Source of the DNA: Bacteroidales bacterium M6
GTDB taxonomy: Bacteria > Bacteroidota > Bacteroidia > Bacteroidales > Muribaculaceae
Reading direction: 5' to 3'
Assembly: GCA_001689485.1 (NCBI GenBank)
Contig: LUJQ01000021.1
Location: forward strand, 311,002 to 325,442
Length of the DNA: 14,441 nucleotides
The position numbers were made by a program, and so were the translations under genes. The notes under the pieces are model-generated. The model was not told the DNA's origin. It ran no database searches and worked only from the letters and a program-made list of their open reading frames with translations. Of the stretch, positions 8,901-14,440 are shown piece by piece; the stretch's first letter is position 1, and every line of letters begins with the position of its first letter.

Positions 8901-9342
8901 GTCCTGGAATACTATAAACGCATACTTATGGGATAACACAAGCGGCAAAGAATACCTCGGCGTATGGCCCGGCAAGGCAATGGACTGCGAAGGCGACCTT
9001 TACAAGATTTCGTTCACGACACACGACGACATCGATTCTCCGATGATTATCTTCAACAACGGAGACAAAGAACAGACCGCCGACTTTGTTGCCGTAAATA
9101 ACGCCACATATATCCGCAGCGGTATCGACCTGTCTGGTATCAACAAAGTTGCCGAGGAGACTGGTTGCAAAATCTACACACGCGGTACAACAATCGTGGT
9201 GTATTCTCCGCTCCACACATTCGTTACCATAGCAAGTATAGACGGACGTTCCGAGACTATCGCCGTGGAACCGGGTCTCAACTACATCGAGTACGAACCG
9301 GGGCTGTATATAGTCAACACCACCAAGGTGTACCTCCGATAA
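5983..9342 (+). CDS. Secreted multidomain GH13 alpha-amylase-family enzyme with two CBM26-like modules and a T9SS-type tail
   Basis: Predicted extracellular hydrolase of alpha-1,4-glucans (starch, glycogen or maltodextrins), 1119 residues. A signal peptide ends near residue 22 (SASAG) and has no lipobox Cys, unlike the lipoprotein SusG. The GH13 barrel, about residues 30-560, shows all conserved regions. Region I is DIVLQH, with H158 kept but Gln157 where Asn is usual. Region II is GFRIDTTGH with R278 and nucleophile D280. Region III is FGE with acid/base E319. Region IV is DSHD with H451 and D452. A beta domain C follows to about 645. Then comes a linker and two copies of an Ig-like domain plus a CBM26-like starch-binding domain (688-869 and 874-1047). 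Residues 1052-1119 resemble a Por/type IX secretion sorting domain, with IDGR, GLYIV and a final KVYLR. The gene stands alone with its own promoter. Exact product specificity is not resolvable. Confidence 0.93.
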   Translation: MRKINRVLLGASIALTAASASAGTFVGDRTDFRDETIYFAMTTRFYDGDPTNNVCSWDKQDVQIANGDPDWRGDFKGLIDKLDYIKALGFTAVWITPVVQNSSGEDYHGYHAMDFSNVDLRYESRKTWGASEDVKFQDLIDAAHAKGMKIILDIVLQHTGNFGEAYLNPLFTRDQNIRNQASVSASMIPNPDRLSANYFEQDPKAQYAERWKYFKNPEFEPDNYYHHYGTGWNWDLPNRWWGQIAGDCVDLNTENDYVAEYIVNCYGKFIEMGVDGFRIDTTGHISRLTFNKQFIPQFLEIAETHKAKRGGTPFFMFGECCQRFQGSVVYRDQPNLSSYYYTWKSPQNLLDEFNGDPEWWRAQVLPEGHDTPVGPMAVCEKETADTPESDNALLKNGQWHEPDYTQYSGFSIIDFPSHYGFNNAAYVVNLAKNGDKKYNDASFNVVYVDSHDYCPGPNDGTRFNGGTAQWAENLSLMFTFRGIPCIYYGSEVEFKKGKPIDVGGENNKTPRKDSGRAYFGAYLEGDVTASDFGQYTASGNVATTLNGDLAQHLRRLNQIRAAVPALRKGQYSFDGCSAKGGLAFKRAYKNESYVLVAINGGATFSNVPAGIYTDIVTGKTYTGPTITVEAPATQGQLRVLVKDWIGGKVGEDGKFIYTTSPVPHGGNPVFPDEPTSQFYTADDAVGNPEVKLSPAGGSFSTETLNVTATLNEEAVSGWYQVGTGAKVNITQGHSKEFTIGEDMDYGQTVTVSWGAANNEGANFNGTVKYKKVDPNATITVYVKAPVAFNMYAWDAANNQLLGAWPGKASSTLDTKTVAGEEFYYSTFADVEAVNLILNSGNGQTPDIKGITEDTYFEYDGGSNYRQIEISSDEPVVRFSPNGGIFKTETLDVTATVANATSAWYRINGGAQVNILGPTATFTIGGDVHYDSTISVDWSATGATGTRTGKVTYTKQDPSAATTWTFYYDNRNSSSWNTINAYLWDNTSGKEYLGVWPGKAMDCEGDLYKISFTTHDDIDSPMIIFNNGDKEQTADFVAVNNATYIRSGIDLSGINKVAEETGCKIYTRGTTIVVYSPLHTFVTIASIDGRSETIAVEPGLNYIEYEPGLYIVNTTKVYLR
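8044..8589 (+). repeat. Protein module copy 1: Ig-like domain plus CBM26-like starch-binding domain
   Basis: Residues 688-776 form an Ig/Fn3-like domain opening with PEVKLSPAGGSFSTETLNVT. Residues 777-869 form a CBM26-like domain with YAWD (Y791, W793) and LLGAWPG (W804), followed by a NSGNGQTPDI segment. The aromatic residues are the expected sugar-stacking surface. This copy aligns throughout with the second one, pointing to an internal duplication. Confidence 0.75.
8602..9123 (+). repeat. Protein module copy 2: Ig-like domain plus CBM26-like starch-binding domain
   Basis: Residues 874-960 (opening PVVRFSPNGGIFKTETLDVT) repeat the Ig-like part. Residues 961-1047 repeat the CBM26-like part, with YLWD (Y981, W983) and YLGVWPG (W995) and an NNGDKEQTADF segment. 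The copies have diverged considerably in protein sequence, so the duplication is not recent. Two tethered binding sites would raise affinity for granular or polymeric starch. Confidence 0.75.
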
Positions 9343-9364
9343 GACGCTTCCGCCGACACAATCC

Positions 9365-9395
9365 TTGCATATCTGACAGAAAATCACTAACTTTG
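9365..9395 (+). promoter_or_regulatory. Promoter of rplU-rpmA
   Basis: TTG at 9365-9367, a 20-nt spacer, and TAACTTTG at 9388-9395 match the Bacteroidetes primary promoter consensus fully at the defined positions. This is the best promoter in the window and is placed just after the amylase stop codon. Transcription should start near 9402, giving a leader of about 80 nt ahead of rplU. Confidence 0.75.
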
Positions 9396-9406
9396 TGGGC
9401 TTTTTG

Positions 9407-9453
9407 GCCGCACCGGGCTTCGAGATAAGCGGCGCTTGCGCCCGCCCGTCGGC
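9407..9453 (+). promoter_or_regulatory. Structured rplU leader RNA, possible ribosomal-protein autoregulatory element
   Basis: Three nested pairings can be drawn in the predicted 5' leader. GCCG (9407-9410) pairs with CGGC (9450-9453), CGGGC (9414-9418) with GCCCG (9444-9448), and GGCG (9431-9434) with CGCC (9439-9442) around a CUUG loop. The segment is GC-rich and abruptly gives way to an AT-rich stretch before the ATG at 9482. Leaders that bind their own ribosomal protein are known for several r-protein operons. Assignment to L21 or L27 here is inference. Confidence 0.45.
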
Positions 9454-9481
9454 ATAATCAATTAAATTTCACAACGTTACA

Positions 9482-9802
9482 ATGTACGCAATTGTAGAAA
9501 TTAAGGGACAGCAGTTCAAGGCCGAAGCAGGCAAATTCCTGTATGTCCACTATCTCGGCGAAGAGGTTCAAGAAGGCGCTACCGTTGAATTCGACCGCGT
9601 TCTCCTCATCGACGCCGACGGTGCCGTAAAAGTAGGCGCGCCCACCGTAGAAGGGGCAAAAGTTGTTTGCGAGGTTAAACGTCCCCTCGTGAAAGGCGAC
9701 AAGGTGATTATCTTCAAGAAGAAACGCCGCAAAGGCTACCGCCGTAAAAACGGTCATCGCCAGATGTTCAGCCAGATTGTGATTAAAGACGTAATTGCTT
9801 AA
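9482..9802 (+). CDS. rplU: 50S ribosomal protein L21
   Basis: Component of the large ribosomal subunit that binds 23S rRNA. The 106-residue product opens MYAIVEIKGQQFKAE, the normal L21 start. It carries the family signature in IIFKKKRRKGYRRKNGHRQ at about residues 76-94, a strongly basic rRNA-binding segment. Length is typical. It is followed after 23 nt by rpmA, the almost universal L21-L27 pairing. The start has no Shine-Dalgarno sequence but is preceded by an AT-rich stretch, as expected in Bacteroidetes. Codon use looks like that of a highly expressed gene. Confidence 0.98.
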   Translation: MYAIVEIKGQQFKAEAGKFLYVHYLGEEVQEGATVEFDRVLLIDADGAVKVGAPTVEGAKVVCEVKRPLVKGDKVIIFKKKRRKGYRRKNGHRQMFSQIVIKDVIA

Positions 9803-9825
9803 CCCCTAAAAATCCCTAAAACGAA

Positions 9826-10095
9826 ATGGCACATAAAAAAGGTGTCGGTAGTTCGAAGAACGGCCGTGAGTCGGAAAGCAAACGACTCGGAGTGAAGATT
9901 TTTGGCGGTCAGCACGCCAAGGCAGGCAACATCATCAAGCGTCAGCGCGGCACGGTTCACCATCCCGGCCTCAACGTAGGCATGGGTAAGGATCACACCC
10001 TTTACGCACTCATCGACGGTACAGTGGTGTTCACCCAGGGCAAGGAAGGCCGCCGTTTCATCAACGTGCAGCCCCTGGAACTCCCCCAGGCATAA
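9826..10095 (+). CDS. rpmA: 50S ribosomal protein L27
   Basis: Large-subunit protein whose N-terminal tail reaches towards the peptidyl transferase centre. The 89-residue product begins MAHKKGVGSSKNGRESESKR, the conserved L27 N terminus, and contains GNIIKRQRGT and HPGLNVGMGKDHTLYA. It starts directly with the mature AHKKG sequence, so it lacks the cleavable N-terminal extension known from Firmicutes L27. It is co-transcribed with rplU and ends 24 nt before a very strong terminator hairpin. In Bacteroides, as I recall, serS often follows rpmA; here it does not. Confidence 0.98.
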   Translation: MAHKKGVGSSKNGRESESKRLGVKIFGGQHAKAGNIIKRQRGTVHHPGLNVGMGKDHTLYALIDGTVVFTQGKEGRRFINVQPLELPQA

Positions 10096-10119
10096 CCGCA
10101 GGTTATTACAAACGAAATG

Positions 10120-10165
10120 AGGCGATGTGTCAAAATCTAAGATTTTGACACATCGCCTTGCTTTT
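10120..10165 (+). terminator. Strong intrinsic terminator after rpmA, probably bidirectional
   Basis: The arm AGGCGATGTGTCAAAATCT (10120-10138) is exactly complementary to 10140-10158, with one base between, so the folded loop must open a few inner pairs. The plus strand then reads TGCTTTT (10159-10165). On the minus strand the hairpin is followed by a T-rich CATTTCGTTT. It separates rpmA from the convergent minus-strand operon and could stop transcription from both sides. A 19-bp perfect stem is long for a terminator. Confidence 0.8.
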
Positions 10166-10522
10166 CGCCCGGATGGCGGGGAGTCTGTCAGGATGGCTCA
10201 GATGGCAGAAACTTGCGGGTGAGTATGACAGGAGTTGACCGAGGCCAATGACCAAAGCCGCATCCAGCAAGCGACAACCCGGATGAGCCATTATGACAGC
10301 ACCCTCCGGCTTATGCCATATAACCGGGCATGGTTGAAATAACGGTTGACATTCGGGCCGACGTCGCTTCCAACGCCGAAGGTGGGAGTCTAACATCAGC
10401 CGCACAACCTTTCGCGTCTGGGTCAGGGCTTCGCAGACCTCTGCCCGGGATTTCTATCCCGCCCGGCAACCTTATGGTTTCATCTGTATAACAACAGCCC
10501 TGCGGTCAAAGTTTGCGCTATA
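10166..10522. other. GC-rich intergenic stretch of unknown nature between convergent operons
   Basis: No convincing gene was found in about 360 bases. By hand count 10201-10500 is about 57% GC, like the coding DNA. The intergenic region at 5701-5940 is only about 35%. An open frame on the minus strand (up to 10405) starts at GTG, encodes no recognisable protein and runs into the terminator hairpin. GGATGGC occurs at 10171 and 10191, with GATGGC again at 10201, a 20- then 10-base spacing. CGGGAT-TTCT-ATCCCG forms a hairpin at 10446-10461. It could be a decayed gene, a dispersed intergenic repeat or a structured RNA. Confidence 0.5.
10446..10461. other. Small perfect hairpin downstream of the TPM gene
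   Basis: CGGGAT (10446-10451) pairs exactly with ATCCCG (10456-10461) around a TTCT loop. It lies 62 nt beyond the stop of the minus-strand TPM gene. There is no T-run after it on the minus strand, so a terminator role is weak. Confidence 0.3.
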
Positions 10523-11773
10523 TTACCAGCCGCCGGAAGCACCACCGCCGCCGGTCATACCGCCACCGAACGAACCGCCCGAGAAACCTCCGCCACCACC
10601 GAAACCACGGCCTCCGCCACCACCGGCAATGAAAATCGGCGGTTCTATAACCTTGGCAATAGTGTAGGGCTTCTGCCATCGGTTGCGGCAGTTAAGGCAG
10701 ACATATTCTTCCACCCCCCGCCCCTCACGGCTGACGGTAGGGGCAAGCACCGTACGCCGGTTTACCATCGTGCATGCCCTTGCATTACAGTTAGGGCATA
10801 CAGTAAAGTTTTTCGACGGATTGACATATGGGATTATGTCGGTCTCGCCACACTGCGGGCACAGCCACACATCATAATCAACCGAATCCAGGCGCTCCTC
10901 GGCATCCTGGCTTTGGGTGAGGTAGCCGTTGTCGTTATCTTCGTCGACACGCTGCATACGGGTCGAGCAATTAGGGCAAAGCCGCTTGTGCAGCCTCACA
11001 TGCCGCATAAGCAGCAGCAACACGAAGTAGGCCGGGAAGGGGAACCCGAGGGCCAGGATGCTGGCCATCAGGCCGGGCATCTTCAATCCCTGCAACTGCG
11101 AGTAAGCCTGCGCCGTAGGCTGGCGTCGCGACGAAAAGTAGACCACAAGCACCAGCCCCATAAGCCCTACCGCCACGATGATGCAGAATTTCAGATATAT
11201 GCTGAAAATATCGGCATCCCCCTCCCTGGCACCTGCATCGTTGGCATACTGCGACATAAGCTCCTCCCGTGCCTCGTCGGATGCCAGCGCCGAATTCATC
11301 GTCCCCAAGGCTGCAAGCACGCCGCCGTCATAATCCCCTTCCCTGAAATACGGAGCCATGTCATGGCGGATGATATTTGAAGCTATGACATCAGGCAGAA
11401 CCCCCTCGGCACCATAACCTGTACGGATCACAGCTTTGCGGTCGCCGGTGGAAATCAGCATCAGCACGCCGTTATCCTTATCTTTCTTACCTATGCCCCA
11501 ATGTGTGAAAAGCCTGGTGGCGAAATCATTGATTTCCTCCCCGTCGAGGTCGCTGACAATCACCACAACAGGTTCGGCGCTCGACTGACGCCACATCGAT
11601 GCAAGCAACGAATCGGCCTGCGCACGCCCTGCGGGCGACATGGCACCGGCCATGTCGCTTACATAGCGGGTACGGTTACCTACATGCACATTCTCTATAT
11701 CGCCGACCGCCAAGGCCGACACTATAGGGAATATACAGGCTATAATCAGGAATATGGAAAATAATCGTTTCAT
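10523..11773 (-). CDS. TPM-domain membrane protein with two zinc ribbons and Gly-rich tail (YgcG-like)
   Basis: The 416-residue product has a signal peptide (MKRLFSIFLIIACIFPIVSA). A TPM domain follows at about 35-165, with the RYVSDMAG opening, the VVIVSDLDG strand, NGVLMLIS, and RTGYGAEGVLPD. Two membrane segments lie at about 193-214 and 234-256. Four CxxC knuckles (Cys266/269, 305/308, 326/329, 359/362) can form two zinc ribbons. A glycine-rich tail at 383-415 ends GGGASGGW. As recalled, this layout is known in bacterial YgcG-type proteins; their biochemical role is not settled. A TTG at 11779 opens the same frame, but the ATG at 11773 gives a standard signal peptide and is preferred. It follows the dGTPase-like gene by 20 nt in the same direction and is probably its operon partner. 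Confidence 0.85.
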   Translation of the reverse strand: MKRLFSIFLIIACIFPIVSALAVGDIENVHVGNRTRYVSDMAGAMSPAGRAQADSLLASMWRQSSAEPVVVIVSDLDGEEINDFATRLFTHWGIGKKDKDNGVLMLISTGDRKAVIRTGYGAEGVLPDVIASNIIRHDMAPYFREGDYDGGVLAALGTMNSALASDEAREELMSQYANDAGAREGDADIFSIYLKFCIIVAVGLMGLVLVVYFSSRRQPTAQAYSQLQGLKMPGLMASILALGFPFPAYFVLLLLMRHVRLHKRLCPNCSTRMQRVDEDNDNGYLTQSQDAEERLDSVDYDVWLCPQCGETDIIPYVNPSKNFTVCPNCNARACTMVNRRTVLAPTVSREGRGVEEYVCLNCRNRWQKPYTIAKVIEPPIFIAGGGGGRGFGGGGGFSGGSFGGGMTGGGGASGGW

Positions 11774-11793
11774 AATCAAGTACGTAAAAAAAA

Positions 11794-13158
11794 TTACACC
11801 GCCGGGAGCGAATGCCCGTTCAGACGGCGGTAGAGGTCGAGGGCATAGACATCGGTCATGGCCGACACATGGTCGAGTACCGCCTGCACCTTTCCATAGA
11901 GGCCGGGGGCATGCACATCATATTGCTCCGGCACCTGCGACAACAGGAGCCGAGAATAGTTCAATCCGGGATTACGCACGGCATGTATCAGCTTTTCAAG
12001 CAGGAAGGTGATGATGCGGTTACCGGCAAGCTCTATATTCACAACATCGGAGGCCTGGTAAATCTTATCCCACGACACGGCATTGCAACGCCCGTAAGCA
12101 TCCCGCTCCCTCTGAGGCACCTTTGAAAGCAGCTGCCCGCAGAACTCCCCGCGCATAATCTCATCCTCATGCTCCACAAACACACGCGCACATGCGTTGA
12201 CCAGCACCCCTATCACACCCGAACGCAGATAGGCCACCTGCTCGTTGGTATCGGTAATCCGCCCCATTATCTCCTCGCAACGACGCCTGCGGGCATCATC
12301 GAAAAAGCCGAGCATAAGGCTCTTCACCTCTTCGGTTGAAAGAATCTTAAGCTTGTGGGCATCCTCGATATCCATAACCTCGTAGCATATGTCGTCGGCC
12401 GCCTCCACTATATAGACCAGCGGGTGGCGGGCATAGCTCACCCCTCCGTCGTCACTACGGCGGCAGATAAGCCCCAGCTCCGACGCAATACGCCCGAATG
12501 CCTCACATTCCGACTCAAAGAAGCCGAATTTGTTACGTCCGCCTGCAAGGGTCGACGTAAACGGATACTTCACAATCGACGCAAGCATGGAATATGTCAT
12601 GGCGAAGCCACCCTGTCGGCGCCCGTTGAACTGGTGGGTAAGCAGCCTGAAGGCATTCGCATTCCCTTCGAAATGCACAAGGTCGGCCCACTGGTGCGGC
12701 GTAAGTTCGTTCTCCAGAGCAGCCCCGTCACCTTCGGAAAAGAATGTGGCTATGGCAGTCTCGCCCGAATGCCCGAACGGGGGATTGCCCAGGTCGTGAG
12801 CCAGGCAGGCCGCCGCCACAATCTCACCTATCGATTCCATCGCGACACCCGCAGGAGTACCTGCGTATTTACCGCGCAACGCCGATGCAATCTCATTAGC
12901 CATCGAGCGCCCTACTGATGCCACCTCCATGCTGTGGGTCAAGCGGTTGTGGACAAACACACTGCCCGGCAACGGGAACACCTGTGTCTTATTCTGCAAC
13001 CGCCGGAACGGCGACGAGAATACCAGCCGGTCGAAATCGCGCTGGAAATCGGAACGGCTGCCGCCACGCTTGTCGTGGTAATCCTCCATGCCGAACCGTT
13101 TGTCGCATATCAACCGCGCCCACTCCATGCGGGGGGAGCATCCGCCGCCGTCAGGCAT
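11794..13158 (-). CDS. dgt: HD-domain deoxynucleoside triphosphate triphosphohydrolase (dGTPase-like)
   Basis: Cytosolic metal-dependent enzyme expected to hydrolyse dGTP or other dNTPs to the nucleoside and triphosphate. The 454-residue product shows the family opening SDFQRDFDRLVFSSPFRRLQ (residues 36-55) and the HD-domain metal ligands: H75 in NRLTHSMEV, H121-D122 in CLAHDLGNPPFGHSGE, and a later Asp in EAADDICY (D255/D256). Length fits dGTPase homologues. The frame is open further upstream to 13227. I chose ATG 13158 because AGGAGG lies 5 nt before it and because the start overlaps the hflX stop in ATGCCTGA. ATG 13128 is the alternative. Gene symbol is by family resemblance; the true substrate preference, and whether it needs an activator dNTP, cannot be seen. 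Confidence 0.9.
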   Translation of the reverse strand: MPDGGGCSPRMEWARLICDKRFGMEDYHDKRGGSRSDFQRDFDRLVFSSPFRRLQNKTQVFPLPGSVFVHNRLTHSMEVASVGRSMANEIASALRGKYAGTPAGVAMESIGEIVAAACLAHDLGNPPFGHSGETAIATFFSEGDGAALENELTPHQWADLVHFEGNANAFRLLTHQFNGRRQGGFAMTYSMLASIVKYPFTSTLAGGRNKFGFFESECEAFGRIASELGLICRRSDDGGVSYARHPLVYIVEAADDICYEVMDIEDAHKLKILSTEEVKSLMLGFFDDARRRRCEEIMGRITDTNEQVAYLRSGVIGVLVNACARVFVEHEDEIMRGEFCGQLLSKVPQRERDAYGRCNAVSWDKIYQASDVVNIELAGNRIITFLLEKLIHAVRNPGLNYSRLLLSQVPEQYDVHAPGLYGKVQAVLDHVSAMTDVYALDLYRRLNGHSLPAV

Positions 13159-14410
13159 CTTCCCCTCCTGACGGCTCGGAATCGTCGATAGGTTGGTCTT
13201 GGTCATATTTCTGGAAAAGGAAATCATTATACGGGAACCGCTCTGCGTGGATGCGGCGCGCCTTCTCGTAAAGCATAGCCTTGAGTTCGTCGATATTTAC
13301 CCCCTTCTTAGCCGAGACAAACACGCAGTTGCCCGGATCGAGGCGGTTCATCCACGTTTCCTTCAACTCTTCAAGCGGAATATTCTCACGGGTTCGCGGC
13401 GTGAGGTCATCCTCATCCTTCGGCACATGGCTATAGGCGTCGACTTTGTTGAACACCATTATCATAGGCTTGTCGGCGGAACCGCATACCTCGGCCAAGG
13501 TCTTGTTAACGACCTCGATCTGCTCCTCGAACTGCGGGTGGCTTATATCGACCACATGCACCAGAAGGTCGGCGTCACGCACCTCGTCGAGTGTTGATTT
13601 GAACGACTCGACCAGATGGGTGGGCAGTTTGCGGATAAATCCCACAGTGTCGGTCAGCAGGAAAGGCAGGTTATCGATAATCACCTTGCGCACGGTTGTG
13701 TCAAGGGTGGCAAACAGCTTGTTTTCGGCAAACACATCGCTCTTGCTCAACACATTCATCAGTGTGGATTTCCCCACATTGGTATAACCCACCAAGGCCA
13801 CACGCGTAAGCTTGCCCCGGTTTTTGCGTTGCAGGGTTTTCTGACGGTCTATGTCGCGTAACTGCTCTTTAAGCAGCGAGATGCGGCGCAGGATTATACG
13901 GCGGTCGGTCTCAATCTGCGTCTCGCCGGGGCCGCGCATACCGATACCGCCACGCTGGCGCTCCAAGTGTGTCCACATACGCGTAAGCCTCGGCAACAGA
14001 TACTGGTATTGCGCAAGTTCAACCTGCGTCTTAGCCGTGGCAGTCTGCGCGCGTTTGGCGAAAATATCCAGGATAAGGCTCGAACGGTCAAGGATTTTCA
14101 CCTGCAACTCCTTTTCGATGTTGGCAATCTGCTTGGTCGAAAGGTCGTCGTCGAAAATCACCATCCCTATATCGTTCTTTTCCACATATTCCCTCAGTTC
14201 GGCAAGCTTGCCCTGCCCCACGAATGTGCGCGGGTTAGGATATTCGAGTTTCTGGGTGAAACGGCACACAACCTCGGCACCGGCCGTGTCGGCCAGGAAT
14301 TCCAATTCGTCAAGATATTCGCCCACCTTCGCCTCATTCTGCCGCTGGGTAATCAACCCGACGAGCACGGTACGCTCATTGATTTCTTTTCCTATTACTA
14401 AATCTTTCAT
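13151..14410 (-). CDS. hflX: Ribosome-associated GTPase HflX
   Basis: Translational GTPase that binds the 50S subunit and, in studied bacteria, splits stalled or hibernating 70S ribosomes under stress. The 419-residue product has the HflX N-terminal domain to about residue 120 and a coiled region with the hallmark GGIGMRGPGETQIETDRR (154-171). The G domain carries G1 GYTNVGKS (208-215), a switch I Thr near 236-239, G3 DTVG (254-257), G4 NKVD (321-324) and G5 SAK (366-368). An acidic tail ends the protein. All catalytic motifs are intact. The ATG at 14410 is preferred over a TTG at 14428 because the predicted promoter places the transcript start near 14426. The stop overlaps the dgt start by 8 nt, so it leads the hflX-dgt-TPM cluster. 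Confidence 0.97.
   Translation of the reverse strand: MKDLVIGKEINERTVLVGLITQRQNEAKVGEYLDELEFLADTAGAEVVCRFTQKLEYPNPRTFVGQGKLAELREYVEKNDIGMVIFDDDLSTKQIANIEKELQVKILDRSSLILDIFAKRAQTATAKTQVELAQYQYLLPRLTRMWTHLERQRGGIGMRGPGETQIETDRRIILRRISLLKEQLRDIDRQKTLQRKNRGKLTRVALVGYTNVGKSTLMNVLSKSDVFAENKLFATLDTTVRKVIIDNLPFLLTDTVGFIRKLPTHLVESFKSTLDEVRDADLLVHVVDISHPQFEEQIEVVNKTLAEVCGSADKPMIMVFNKVDAYSHVPKDEDDLTPRTRENIPLEELKETWMNRLDPGNCVFVSAKKGVNIDELKAMLYEKARRIHAERFPYNDFLFQKYDQDQPIDDSEPSGGEDA
13156..13172 (-). promoter_or_regulatory. Shine-Dalgarno sequence that fixes the dgt start
   Basis: Read on the minus strand, CAGGAGGGGAAG immediately precedes ATG (13158-13156). The AGGAGG core matches the anti-Shine-Dalgarno sequence of 16S rRNA, and the spacing is normal. 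It lies inside the hflX coding sequence, just before its stop. Other starts in this window lack such a site, so it stands out and suggests reinitiation by ribosomes leaving hflX. Confidence 0.65.
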
Positions 14411-14432
14411 TCCTTTAGTAGATGACAAAATT

Positions 14433-14440
14433 CAAATTTA
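14433..14440 (-). promoter_or_regulatory. Candidate -7 box of the hflX promoter at the window edge
   Basis: TAAATTTG on the minus strand (14440-14433) matches the Bacteroidetes TAnnTTTG element. The -33 TTG would lie outside the window. Transcription would start near 14426, leaving a leader of about 16 nt and AAAGG just before the ATG. Confidence 0.5.

Noticed and set aside
10130..10405. A 91-codon minus-strand frame in the GC-rich gap
   Set aside because: It opens with GTG, resembles no protein I know, has no promoter or RBS, and ends inside the rpmA terminator palindrome. Kept only as possible decayed DNA or repeat.
13159..13227. N-terminal extension of the dGTPase-like protein from ATG 13227
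   Set aside because: The extra 23 residues overlap hflX coding sequence by 77 nt and do not look like the family; the SD-backed ATG at 13158 explains the start better.
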